DNA from: Hypsibius dujardini
Taxonomy: Eukaryota > Tardigrada > Eutardigrada > Parachela > Hypsibiidae
Direction: 5' to 3'
Length of the DNA stretch: 32,525 nt
Assembly: GCA_001579985.1 (NCBI GenBank)
Contig: LRSR01011515.1
Span: 1 to 32,525 of the forward strand
Shown: one piece after another, positions 15,021 to 25,056 of the stretch
Layout: each line of letters begins with the position of its first letter
How positions within the stretch are numbered: position 1 is the first letter of the stretch
Program-made: the position numbers and the translations under genes
Notes under the pieces: model-generated
What the model was told of the DNA's origin: nothing
Databases searched by the model: none
Seen by the model: the letters and a program-made list of their open reading frames with translations, nothing else

Positions 15021-16192
15021 TAAGCAGGCAGACATGCTAAGGTTGTTGATGATGTGATTCTAATTTAAAAAAATCTTTTTTATTTTTCAGAATCCACGAA
15101 ATTGCGCGGAAGCGCGCAGACTTCGCTGCAGTATTAACAAAGCCTGCGGTTTGGGTTGCCAACTTCATCATGCCACTTATTGCCTCATCGCGGGTTATGC
15201 TCTCAACAGAACTGTGATATTGGAGTCCAAGGGATGGCGGTACTCAAAGAAAGGCTGGGAATCTGTGTTCCTGCCCCTCACAAAGACATGCAAAAGCAGC
15301 GATATTGGCACTCCACGGGCGTGGCGCGATGATCCGGAGAATGATAAAGAGCCGGTGATTGAGCTGCCCATCGTTGATAACATTCAAGGTGCTAGTGGAA
15401 ATAACAAGCGCCCGTTATGGCTTCCGCTCGCCGTGCCGAGGGATCTCTTCACGAGGATTCATGCGTTCCATAAAAACCCGCCGATCTGGTGGATGGGCCA
15501 GATCGTCTCATACTTGTGGCGGCTTCAGCCTTCGACGCAAAAAATCCTGGATGAATTGACGACAAAAATGGTTTTCGCCTCTCCAATTGTCGGGTAAGTT
15601 TCTGTACAAACCAGAATTTGTTTTGCTAGCGTCCATATTTGTCATGGTTCTGTTATCAAAATACGCTCGGCTGTCTGGCTGGTTGTCTTTACAGTATTGC
15701 TTGAGTGTCGATGTCTTTGTCTGCCTGAATATGAATTTTTCAAGAAAAACTTCTTGTTGTAGGGTTCATGTTCGGCGGACGGACAAAGTGGGAACTGAGG
15801 CCGCCAAGCACGAAGTAAGCGAATACATGGAGCATGTTAAAGCCTACTTCGATCAGCTGGATGTTACGAAAAAGACCGCGGTCCGACGCGTTTATGTAGC
15901 GACCGATGATTCAGCGGCATTTCATGAGATCAAAAAGAAGTGAGTAATATCATTCCTGACTGAACTTGTTAACCAGAAACCGACACTCTTTTGATGCCTA
16001 GTGTCATCACCAACGTGTTATTCTTTTCAGTTACCCCGACTACGAGATCCTGGGGAATACTGACTCCATGGACTCGGCTGCACTCAATAAGCGATACTCA
16101 GACGCCTCGCTAATCGGCGTGATAACAGACGTACACTTTTTGTCCCAGTCAGACCATTTAGTCTGCACTTTCTCTTCACAGGTGCAGCCCTA

Positions 16193-16224
<32 letters not shown>

Positions 16225-16830
16225 CCTGAATATCTGTCTGTTTGCCTGAATGTCTGTCTGTTTGCCTGAATGTCTCTTTGTCTGCCTGAATGTTTACGAG
16301 CATACGAGATGTCTGAATGTCTGTCTGTATGGCTTTTTGTGTGCATGTCTGAATGTTTATATGCATACCCGATGCCTGATTCTTTCACCAGTCGTTCTGA
16401 CGTGGCGAAATTACAACAATTATTTTGTGCAGGTTTGCCGACTGGCCTACGAGTTGATGCAGGCACGATTGCCTGATGCAGCTGATTTCTACAACTCTCT
16501 CGATGATGTCTACTACTACGGCGGTCAAAACGGTCACAATGTCCGAGCAATCTTACCGCATCAAGCCGCAAATCCTGAGGAGATATCTTTCGATAAGGGC
16601 GACCTTCTCGGTCTTGCCGGCAATCACTGGGACGGCTATTCGGTAGCTCAGCACAAAGTGACAGACCGGAAAGGAAAGTTTCCGTCCTACAAGGTATGTT
16701 GCGGATTTCGTCTTATATTGTTTGAAACCCTTTAGGAGAAACTAAACAGATGCCAAAATTGGGATTGCAGGCAGAGGAACATTTTGTCAAGTACGACATG
16801 CCGCATTACGAGGATCGAAGTGATTTGTAG
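12928..16830 (+). CDS. FUT8: Alpha-1,6-fucosyltransferase (FUT8), 587 aa, 10 exons
   Basis: Golgi enzyme that transfers fucose from GDP-fucose to the innermost GlcNAc of N-glycans (core fucosylation). Exons: 12928-13085, 13267-13371, 13941-14002, 14503-14674, 14769-14883, 15091-15593, 15763-15939, 16031-16181, 16433-16693, 16771-16830; 1764 nt in one continuous frame, against about 575 aa in vertebrates. Residues 14-34 form the signal anchor. A coiled-coil stem follows ([19 protein letters not shown] and [15 protein letters not shown]). The catalytic part includes [22 protein letters not shown], the GDP-binding [39 protein letters not shown] and [10 protein letters not shown]. The C-terminal SH3 domain runs from [11 protein letters not shown] through GNHWDGYS to FPSYK. 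Exon 3 is the least conserved and its frame is fixed only by phase. Several introns carry repeats or a palindrome. Confidence 0.96.
13600..13733. mobile_element. Palindromic element (MITE-like) in FUT8 intron 2
   Basis: Left arm TCTCGATCATTTGGTGCTGC (13609-13628) followed by GTTTTAGATCCACC pairs with GGTGGGTCTAAAAAGCAGC (13691-13709) and ACCAAATGATCGAGA (13710-13724). Arms are about 50 bp with a roughly 15-nt loop. It does not resemble families A or B. The host intron is 569 nt. Confidence 0.7.
14290..14411. repeat. Degenerate GATT/TTGA repeats in FUT8 intron 3
   Basis: Irregular runs of GATTGATTGATTG mixed with GGTTAAGTAATTGATG units. The same tetranucleotide occurs at 20258-20300 and scattered elsewhere, so it is a common simple repeat of this genome. 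Confidence 0.6.
14973..15020. repeat. (ACAG)n microsatellite in FUT8 intron 5
   Basis: About 12 perfect ACAG units on the sense strand of FUT8, after a diverged GTAGACAGACAGGCAGCAG lead-in. It is complementary to the TGTC array in intron 8 of the same transcript. Confidence 0.9.
16194..16370. repeat. (TGTC)n microsatellite and diverged units in FUT8 intron 8
   Basis: Starts with about 6-7 perfect TGTC units (16196-16223), then decays into longer units of the type CTGTCTGTTTGCCTGAATGT repeated several times. The sense-strand TGTC is the reverse complement of the intron 5 array. Confidence 0.85.
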
Positions 16831-17199
16831 GGAGTGAGCAATTGACTCGATACGACTGCCACGGGTTTTCCTTCGCCTTTTCGATTGATCAAATTTCTTA
16901 ATTTTCATGCTTCCCCGGTCAAGATGTTATTTCCGAGTCAGCAATCTCTATTTCGGTCAGAATCCTCAAAGAACCCCTATTTTGTTTTTGGTTTTGTTTG
17001 TCGATTTGTCCCGGTTTTTAGTTGTTATTTAGACTCGAAGGAGTGTGATAATTTTGTTTTAGAAGTTGGTTTTCTTTGCTCCGCGTTTAGGACGTTTTTG
17101 TTTGCCATAATTGGGAGTCAAAATGACTGATATATGTTCTGACTAAATACAGCGCTGTCACTACCTACAATCAAGGGCAATCTTGACCGGTAACTGTTA

Positions 17200-17564
17200 C
17201 AGTCAACGGCGAGACTGAATACGCTGGGGGTTAGGGGAATGGGCAAAAGGGGCGGAGCAGGAAGTGGTGGTCAGGTGGTTGAGGACACTGGAGGGTTCGG
17301 GGAATGGGCAAAAGGGGAGGAGCAGGTAGTGGTGGTCAGGTGGTTGAGGACACTGGAGGGTTCGGGGTATGGGCAAAAGAGGCGGAGCAGGGAGTGATGG
17401 TCAGGTGGTTGAGGACACTGGAGGGTTCGGGGAATGGGCAAAAGGGGCGGAGTAGGGAGTGGTGGTCAGGTGGTTGATTGTTCGATTGTTTGAAAACCAC
17501 CCCTGCCCCGCCCCTTTTGCCCATTCCCCGAACCCTCCAGTGTACTCAATCTTGTCGTTGACTG
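17200..17564. mobile_element. Foldback family B, copy 1
   Basis: A 365-bp element flanked by TA (17198-17199, 17565-17566), with ends CAGTCAACG and CGTTGACTG. The interior holds about four tandem units of roughly 60 bp, each with GAATGGGCAAAAGGGGCGGA and TCAGGTGGTTGAGGACACTG; the last stretch (17500-17545) carries the same motif inverted, so the whole folds back. Copies at 21015-21316 and 29823-30053 share the ends and the core motif but differ in unit number. Confidence 0.85.
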
Positions 17565-17787
17565 TACACAATATGCGCGGCTTAGATGAAAAATGTCCAG
17601 ATCTAAGCAGCGATACTACAAGTATCCGAGAAAAATGGTAATACTAGTAAAGACGCAACAAAAAAGGACGCATCAAAAAAGGTGCAAAATATTGCAGCGC
17701 CCGTCCACTCTCAAATAAAGTGGAATAAATAAAAAGAGTCAATATTACCTATCATAAAGCGTTCCTAGTCTCCCGGTGATCTGTGTG

Positions 17788-18550
17788 TCAGACTCCACCC
17801 GGCGTGGTGATTTTCCCGCTGGACCCGAAAATGTTCAACTGCTTCACCAGATCGACCGGAGTAAACTGCCCGGACTGCCTAGGCTTCTTTTTCGCGCCTG
17901 AACTGTTTGACGGAGGACTGGACGGCGTTTGGAGGTCCAGGGTCCCGGTGCGGCGCTTCTTGCAGGCGGCTGATGCGATATCCAGGGGAGCTAGGACGGG
18001 CTTTCGCACCAGGGCCGCGGTGGTGCGCTCCAGAATGTAGGCGTGTTGGTTCTTCTTGAGACAGACTGTGTCACCGACCATGAGCGTACGAGACCACGGA
18101 TACAGCAGGGGGTGGCCGTTCACGTAGGAGGGCTGCTGTTTGCTGAGTTGAGCAATTTCAACGGTTTCACTGCTGGCTGACGCCGTAACACGAGCTAAAA
18201 GATAAAACAGTAAAGTTGCGTATCAGTCATTCAATCAATCAACTGACAGCACACGTTGACAAACCTTGTTGGCGGGATAATTCGATGTCCCGAATATGAG
18301 TCAGCCGACTACGTCCCAAAACGAGGGCCTAAAAAGTACGTACTATTGAAGGAAGTTCTCAGGAGAATTTCGAAGCAAATTAAAACCCGACCTGGGAGTC
18401 AAAAAGATGAATAATGGGGCGAACAGTCAAGGAGTCATCCACGACGGCCTCTTTTTTTCCCTCCTCTACCGGTCGTAGGATAAAGATTCCCTGATTAACT
18501 ACACCACTCGCTGAAGCACCAGTCGGGGGAACTGCTTCCGGTGGTGCCAT
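17788..18550 (-). CDS. FHA-domain protein of aprataxin/PNKP/APLF type, 209 aa
   Basis: Exons on the minus strand: 18550-18392, 18328-18265, 18194-17788; 630 nt in frame. Residues about 18-125 form a forkhead-associated domain: IFILRPVE, the loop LVLGRSRLTHIRDIELSRQQ (typical GR and SRxQ of the repair-type FHA rather than SRKH), the SYVNGHPL strand, and the terminal MVGDTVCLKKNQHAYIL. The rest is Lys/Ser/Pro-rich (CKKRR, AKKKPRQ), probably nuclear and disordered, ending with a conserved-looking TPVDLVKQLNIFG helix. There is no kinase, phosphatase, HIT or zinc-finger domain, so it is not full PNKP or aprataxin. In family members this FHA binds CK2-phosphorylated XRCC1/XRCC4. A role as a DNA-break repair adaptor is inference. 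It diverges from dUTPase across a 620-bp shared promoter region. Confidence 0.75.
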
Positions 18551-19170
18551 TTGAGTTCACCGTATGCTCTAAAATAAATTCGTTCTCGAGGAATCCGAAA
18601 AAAAATGTCGAGATAATGGAACAGAGGATTTTACGTTTGAAATAGAAGTCCGATTGCTGCGCGCTTGGATTTATTTTCGGCAGACGATTTGAAATAAAAA
18701 GAGAAATTCAAAATATTACGGGACCATGCGGACTCAGGCGCGCAGTCACCGTGAGACAGAAAAACGGACGATGTCCTGTGGAATTTTGCTGTTTTCGAGC
18801 GTTGCATTTTTATTGCAGATCCGGGTCCGGGAAGCTTGAAAATTTGCTCCGTTTGGCGTGCCACGAAATAAGAGGCGGAGTTACCGAATATCGCTGAGCC
18901 GATTGGCCGGCTTTGGTTCGGCCCGTTTTCCGTGAACAGACCCGGCTCGATCAGAGCGGACCGATATGCGATTCTTCTGAAAGCAGTTTAGGTGTTAAAT
19001 TGCCATTGATTGATTGAAAAAGGCCTCACAGAACAGCATAAAAATATTTTTCCAACGCAAACTAGTCCGCCACTTTTCCCACATTTCACTTTGTTTCCTC
19101 CATTGCATTAAAATTTTCCCGCCTGGTTCAGATTTGCTTTTCATTTTCAAAGTCATATCCTTCCTGGAAA
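18551..19170. other. Divergent promoter region between FHA gene and dUTPase
   Basis: A 620-bp spacer between two start codons facing away from each other. It contains an ATTGG (inverted CCAAT) at 18900-18904 and an E2F-like site near the dUTPase start. No coding potential is recognised. Confidence 0.5.
19114..19123 (+). promoter_or_regulatory. E2F-like site upstream of dUTPase
   Basis: TTTTCCCGCC matches the E2F consensus TTTSSCGC and lies 48 bp before the dUTPase ATG. S-phase nucleotide enzymes are classic E2F targets in animals, which supports the reading; binding is not shown by the sequence. Confidence 0.5.
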
Positions 19171-20694
19171 ATGGCATCAAACGGCACGGGGAAGGTGTTA
19201 CTGCGTTTCAAGAAGCTCTCAGACAAAGCCTTTTCCCCTTCTAAGGGATCTCAGCTGGCTGCCGGTTTTGATCTGCGCAGGTATATTTTAATTCCCCTTC
19301 CTTCGGTCGATTTTGTGGGGTGAATAATTGTTCTTCATTCACAGCGCGTACGAATATGAGATTGCGCCGCAGGACAAATGTGTGGTGCTGACCGATCTGC
19401 AGATTGCCGTCCCGGAAGGATGCTACGGACGTGTCGGTACGTCCTCGATTGATTGGTTGATCTCCAGCCAGTTCAACAGTATGAGGGAGGGGTCCTAGAA
19501 TGGATCACTTGACTTTCCCGTACTCTGGAATGGGCCACCCTGGAATCACAACTTCCACTTAGGTTTTGGTTATCATCAAAGTCTTAAACGACAGAGAACA
19601 ATCGATAACCCCGGTGGAACGCGTATCAGATATGAAAAAAAGTTGTGGGAACATGTTTAAAAACGAAACAATTGGACGGTTGGAGAAAGCTCACTAAAGA
19701 GGTCGCTGACTATGCAGTGACTCATCTGTTTTCGATTTTTTGGCGACAAAGCGCCCCCTGCCACTCTGTGGCCCATTCCAGGGTACGGAAAATCAAGTGG
19801 CCCATTCCAGAGCCCTTCTCTCATATTAGGAGATGGGTTGATTAGTCCGTTGTGAGGTGATGATGACGAAAACAGAACACCAGAACCCACAGGTCTTTAT
19901 TCTTTTCCATGATAGCACCGCGGTCGGGATTGGCTGTGAAGCATTTCATCGATGTGGGCGCTGGCGTCGTGGACGCGGACTATCGCGGCAACGTCGGAGT
20001 GGTGCTGTTCAATTTTGGGAAGGAGCCGTTCAAAGGTTGGTGTGGAATTGGACTACTCGTCTTGTGCAAGACAAAAATGGCTATTTGTTTTTTATTAATT
20101 TTTTTTTCAAGCCATTCTATTATTTTTACATGATAGCGACGAGCAGATTGATTCGGTTGGCGTAAAAAAATTGGGGTTTTGCCCCGGTGATAGTTGTTGG
20201 TTGTCTTTGCAATTGATTGGCTGATTTCGATTAGTTTGCAATAGAGGTCTTCGCCTAATTGATTGATTGATTGATTGAGGCCAGCTGATTGATTGATTAT
20301 ATGATGCCCTGGGGGTAGAGTACTTGATATTAATGTGTGTATCAGTTGATTAACCAGAAGAAGAAACGGGAAAATGGATTGTCGATTGACGCTTAAGAGG
20401 CCAAATTGTGAAAGGAAGCTTTGATTTTGTTTTTGTCATTGGGTGCGATTGTGGCAGATCTGTGATGGAGAAATGGCGGCGACTGTAGCTTAGAGAAATA
20501 GAAATCTTTGTCCTCGTCATGAGTGGCGCGACTGTTCCAAATTGCTTTTGGATTTTCTTTCAGTTAGCCCCGGTGACCGGATTGCCCAGCTGATCTGCGA
20601 GAAGGTTGCCATGGCTGAACTGGAGGAAGCCAAAGAGAACCTCGACGAGACTACACGCGGCGCTGGTGGCTTCGGATCCACTGGCTCGCAGTAA
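19171..20694 (+). CDS. DUT: dUTPase (dUTP diphosphatase), 150 aa, 4 exons
   Basis: Hydrolyses dUTP to dUMP and pyrophosphate, keeping uracil out of DNA and supplying thymidylate synthesis; trimeric enzyme. Exons: 19171-19280, 19345-19436, 19916-20035, 20564-20694; 453 nt in frame. All five trimeric dUTPase motifs are intact: motif 1 AAGFDLRSAY (across intron 1), motif 2 PRSGLAVKH, motif 3 [17 protein letters not shown] with the catalytic Asp and Tyr, motif 4 [12 protein letters not shown], and the Gly-rich motif 5 [10 protein letters not shown] at the C-terminus. Length is normal for the nuclear form with no transit peptide. Intron 2 contains a palindromic element and intron 3 contains simple repeats. 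Confidence 0.96.
19480..19825. mobile_element. Palindromic element in dUTPase intron 2
   Basis: Left end TATGAGGGAGGGGTCCTAGA is matched inverted by the right end, which reads TATGAGAGAAGGGCTCTGGA on the other strand. Arms of about 65 bp share GAATGGGCCAC-type boxes (19528-19539 and 19768-19811) and terminal TA. About 345 bp long; it fills most of the 479-nt intron. No protein is encoded. Confidence 0.75.
20240..20300. repeat. GATT simple repeat in dUTPase intron 3
   Basis: ATTGATTGATTGATTG at about 20257-20275 and again near 20286-20298, the same simple repeat as in FUT8 intron 3. Confidence 0.6.
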
Positions 20695-21014
20695 GGGACG
20701 GTCGGATTGATGCGAAAACGGCGACCCTGATGATCGAATGATCTTTGTAAGTTCTGTTCCAACCGCGATTGTGACCTGCACCAAAGATCTTTCTTCCTTT
20801 CCTTGTCGTAAGCGTGTATCTCAAAAGCAGCTTAACCTTCTTATCCTGTTGTGAAAGAAGCTGTTAAAAAAGAGTTAAATTCGCCTGAGTATTTTCATGA
20901 GTAATCATTCGCGGGTCTGGCGATAATGAGTCATTAAAAGTGTAGTAAGATTTGAGATGAAATCTCTGTAGCAATGTCGAACACCGAGCGTGAAAATGAA
21001 CATGTTGGAGCGTA

Positions 21015-21316
21015 CAGTCGAACGACAAGATTGAGTGCACTGGAGGGTCCGGGGAATGGGCAAAAGGGGTGGGGCGGGGGTGGTTTTCAAACAATCGAAC
21101 AATCAACCACCTTACCGCCCCCTGCTCCGCCCCTTTTGCCCATACCCCGAACCCTTTAGTGGTGCTCAACCACCTGACCACCACCCCCTGCTCCGCCCCT
21201 TTTGCCCATACCCCGAACCCTTTAGTGGTGCTCAACCATCTGACCACCACCCCATGCCCCGCCCCTTTTGCCCATACCCCGAACCCTTTAGTGGTGCTCA
21301 ATCTTGTCGTTGATTG
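21015..21316. mobile_element. Foldback family B, copy 2
   Basis: A 302-bp element with TA at 21013-21014 and 21317-21318 and ends CAGTCGAACGACAAGATTGA / TCAATCTTGTCGTTGATTG. Here the single inverted unit is at the left and three tandem units of about 63 bp (CCCCTTTTGCCCATACCCCG, TTTAGTGGTGCTCAACCA) are at the right, the mirror image of copy 1. It lies about 320 bp past the dUTPase stop codon. Confidence 0.87.
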
Positions 21317-21318
21317 TA

Positions 21319-22056
21319 CATGCGCATCTAACTCTTGCGTGATCAGCATTTCGCTCACTGCGTTTCCAGTCATATGCACGACTCGTAGGCCCCAGGCAGA
21401 CCTGACGACGACGAGGCCACTCTAAATGAGACTGTTGAGAGACCTGCTTTTCCGCGACGCAGTTGTTGCGAGCGAGTCTATCAACAAACGAGAAACAATG
21501 TAACGTGGTCCCCACTAGCAAGCACAGTATCATCGTCGGCCTTTGGACTGAAGCACATGGCAGTCAATTCAATTGGCTCGCAGCATCAGCTGTCTACCTC
21601 TACCGGTTCGTCCGGCATTCGTAGTTCGTACATTCTCCGTTGTATGTAAACTCAAAACCCCGTAAAATCATAAACGACTTCTCTTCTCGTGGCGTGATGA
21701 CTCGCCGGAGAGAAACCCCGCCTCCACAGTTTTGCTCACACCAGCGCTCTTCTATTCAGTATGAATGAGTCGCTGTACTTTTATTTGTTAGTAATCATAT
21801 CATCGGAAGTTCCAAACACCTACTGTACGAATCCCGGAGAAGACTTTACGATAAAACGCCGGTGCCTATCAGTGTCACACTGTCCCAGTCACTCGAAATT
21901 CTCATTTCTCATTGGACGTCACCGATGTGAAACACCTCGAAGTCTTGAACCAACTGCTTAATCTTGCCCTTTCTACGCCGTAAGTAAGGCATCACTTCCC
22001 TCTCGGCCTACTTCCGCAACCAAAGTTGTTCTCCGATTTCAGCCAGTTTATCCGCA
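21319..22056. other. Intergenic before the low-complexity gene
   Basis: No gene or clear repeat seen. The frame of the next gene stays open upstream of its ATG for some 50 bases, and a TTTCAG at 22037-22042 could be a splice acceptor, so an unrecognised 5' exon may lie here. Confidence 0.35.
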
Positions 22057-23129
22057 ATGATGGCGATGATTCCCATTCCCCCTCGTATGACCCTGCAGAG
22101 CGGGAGTTTTTCTTTTTCTTCATCATCATCATCATCATCCCAAGCAGCCGCACCACCGAAGCGCTCGTCCAGTGTGAGCTGCTCGAATCTCAAGGACTCA
22201 ACCAAAGGAAAAGGAGGAGGAGGACGGAATCGCTCAGTCAGTGCACCGCCAGCGAAGACATCGGGCGTCGGGGGATACGGGCTCACGGCTTCATGTCCCA
22301 CGCTGGCGCCGAGTATCCGGAATTTGCATAACGCCGGGTTGCCCACCATCAAGGAGGAGGATAACGAAGCGTTGGCGGAAGATGATGATGAGGCGGAGAA
22401 CCTCGACGTCGGCGCACAAACGCGAGGCGAAGTGCAGTTCGGCAAAGCGTGGAGACGTTTTCCCAAGCTGAAAAGTGACTATGATCACGGTAGGTGTAGA
22501 ACCGAATCCCGTCCAGAAGCACACAAAATCTCATTACGTGCATAGACTGACTACGAAGGCAGCTAAACAGACCGCAGACAACGGACAGGCAATATGTACT
22601 TCTTACTTCTCAGTCTGTCTCTGTCTGCTTTACCTCTCATGGACAGAGACAGCCACAGACAGATTAGCAACCACAGACAGACAAACAAACAGACCGATAG
22701 ACAGACAAATACCGACAGACAGACAGGCAGCCAGATGTGCAGTCACCGTCTGCGTGATGGCTCGATTTCGTTTCCGCAATCCGTATTGGTGAATAAAAAA
22801 TATTAGGTGTTTGACGGATCAGTTGATTGACTGATACATGAGTCCGTGCAGAATCACGTCGTTTATTGACCGTTGTGTAACCCGCTGTTGCAGTTGACGG
22901 CGGTTATCATACATTCCGCGGCGTCGCTGATTGTGATGGTCGTCACTCCATCCCTCGCAACGATAGCTACTCGATGAATCAACCTGAGAGCGGCGGCGAG
23001 GATGGCAAGCACAGCTGGAACTGCTTCCCCTTCGGCAAGACAAAGAAGCGCATCGGGAACTTCATTCGCAGCGCGAATCAGCCGCAACCGGCCAAGGCCC
23101 CCAAGCTTCACAAGAACCCAGTTCTTTAG
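22057..23129 (+). CDS. Unrecognised low-complexity protein, 222 aa, 2 exons
   Basis: Exon 1 is 22057-22489 (donor GTAGGT) and exon 2 is 22894-23129 (acceptor TTGCAG); the junction restores codon GTT and the frame continues to TAG. I do not recognise a family. The N-terminal third is Ser-rich (a run encoded by TCA/TCT repeats), followed by a Lys/Gly/Arg patch (KGKGGGGRNRS), an acidic block (EALAEDDDEAENLD), then FGKAWRRFPKLKSDYDH. Exon 2 gives a His/Asp-rich segment and the more ordered-looking WNCFPFGKTKKRIGNFIRS before a basic tail. There is no signal peptide or membrane segment. The splice in frame and the compositional blocks argue for a real, largely disordered protein. An additional 5' exon cannot be excluded. 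Confidence 0.6.
22640..22735. repeat. Degenerate (ACAG)n repeats in intron of the 222-aa gene
   Basis: ACAGACAGACAAACAAACAG and CCGACAGACAGACAGGCAG runs with interruptions. All of it lies within the 404-nt intron 22490-22893. Confidence 0.75.
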
Positions 23130-23924
23130 CATATGTCTGAACGTGACACACCTCCTTCGCCTTTTGTGTACCACGAGACATTCCCATAGTACTTTCCTAT
23201 TGTCTTTCCCCTCTGTAAATATATTTCTTTTTCCAAAGATGTATCATCGGATTTCCCTATTGTATCATATTGTATTCAGTTCTTATTCAGCAACGTTTGC
23301 TACTGATATCCTATCATGTCTGATTTCCGGTTTTCAGCTTGTTGATATGTTCCAGCAAATTTTAACCGTGAATGCACTTTTTACGGTTCGCGCCTGTGAA
23401 ATATGTCGGACCATCTATTGTAGTACTCTGGTCGCGTTTTACGACTCTGCATTTTGTAAATCCGCCGCGGTAGGCAGGAATTACAGGTGCGTGATGCGTC
23501 TTCGCAACCAGTTCTAGCCGTTCAGGCGCCTGATACAGAACATTATGACACCGTTGGTACCGAGTTGTTTGAACAAGATCGAGGTCAAGCGAACAAAAGC
23601 GGGGACCGATCCTCAATTCAGAGTTCTATCTCATAAATATATAAACTGAACATCGAGATCGTCAGGCGACCGACCATAGGCGTGGCACTACCCATAAGAT
23701 GTTCAGCAACTTTTTTTCGGCGGGCAACATTACTGTCGCATGTTCACGTAGGACTTCGAACTGGTGCCTGGTAGACCTTGGGGGCCTTTACGGAAAAACA
23801 AAACAAAGTCCGTCTCGAGCGGCACGTCTTAATTCTGAAAAACTTACGTTATCGCAGGCATTTAGCGTAAACAAGTTTGGTTGGGTCGCTGATTGTAGTA
23901 TACTAAATATAGACAAATTATAAA
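23130..23924. other. Intergenic / 3' region, nothing recognised
   Basis: Follows the stop of the 222-aa gene. AT-rich, with short open frames on both strands that resemble no family. No AATAAA was spotted close to the stop codon. Confidence 0.4.
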
Positions 23925-24768
23925 ACATGCCCTGCACAGGCACACTGCACTGCCGCATCGCACTGGCGCACAGCACTTGCGCATCGCACTGGCACACTGC
24001 CCTGGCACACTGCACTGGCGCACTGCCCTGGCGCATCGCACTGGCACACTGGCGCACTGGCACTGCACTGCGCAATGTACTGGATCACAATCGGCCCTTC
24101 CGGTCAAATTCCCGCCAATTGTTTTTTATAAAAAGACATAAAATTGACTTAGACGAAGAATAGCACAGGTACAACGCTCGACCTGGAACAGCTCCAACGA
24201 AATAATGGAATGGAGAGTGCTCATCCATTCCCACTCGAGATTTTGGACAACGGTGAGGCATAACTCAAAATAGTTTAGTACAAATGAGAAGAGTCCATAG
24301 TTAAATTTGGGAGCGAAATATGCTGCTTCTCTCAGGTTCAGTTTTCTCTCTTCTCTCCTCACAAATCAACTGCGCACATTCGACCATGTGCTCTTCGATG
24401 ATTCATAACCATTTTTACTTTAGGGTAAGAAGAGTGCCGAATGCACATTCCATATATACGGTAGTTATTTTATATTTTATTGAATACTTGATATTGAAAG
24501 TTTTGCTATTTAACAACAGGTGGGAAATTGACCGGAAGAGACGATTGGGATCCACATCCAATGCGGTGCGCCAGTGCAGTACGCCAGTGCGGTGCGCCAG
24601 TGCAGTACGCAAGTGCAGTGCGCCAGTGCAGTGCGCAAGTGCAGTGCGCCAGTGCGGTGCGCCAGTGCGGTGCGCCAATGCAGTGCGGCAGTGCGGTGCG
24701 GCAGTGCGGTGCGGCAGTGCGGTGCGGCAGTGCGGTGCGGCAGTGCGATGCGCAAAATTTAGTAGTGA
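23925..24768. mobile_element. Long foldback element built from decamer repeats
   Basis: The left arm (about 23935-24072) is made of irregular ~10-bp units such as CACTGGCGCA; the right arm (about 24558-24755) is the inverted array, units such as GTGCGCCAGT and GTGCGGCAGT. Inside the arrays the flanks also pair: GGATCACAATCGGCCCTTCC and GGTCAAATTCCCGCC at 24083-24117 match GGTGGGAAATTGACCGGAAG and GATTGGGATCC at 24520-24552 on the other strand. Unique spacer of about 380 bp between them shows no gene. Open frames through the arrays are repeat artefacts. Confidence 0.7.
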
Positions 24769-25056
24769 CCTGAAACACGGACCGATAATGATGAACAATT
24801 TCTTAGTGTGGCAAAAGTCATGAGTATATATATTGCGGGCGATGCCGCGATAACGTTCAACATAGTGCCAGCAGAGAAGAAAGCCAGAATCAATGAAGAA
24901 CCATCCTCCGGATGCAGTCAGTTAGAAATTTTTAGGACATAACAGAAGTATTGTGACCTTCATCCATTACTAACAACAAAATTAGCATCCGTTAATTACA
25001 GTATTAAGGCATGTTGCCCGGAACAGGTGTGAGCAAAATGTAAAGCGAACGGGTAA

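Noticed and set aside
20864-21425. Repeat-rich open frames reading STTKGFGVWAKGAEQG or PFCPYPEPFSGAQ
   Set aside because: They are translations of foldback family B tandem units, not genes.
23938-24755. CRISPR-like array of short repeats
   Set aside because: Units are about 10 bp, contiguous, irregular and without unique spacers, and the DNA is from an animal nucleus.
23927-24823. Long open frames with repeated VRQCSAPVRCASA- or TGALHWRTALAH-like peptides on both strands
   Set aside because: They arise from decamer DNA repeats whose unit avoids stops in several frames at once; no conserved domain or start context.
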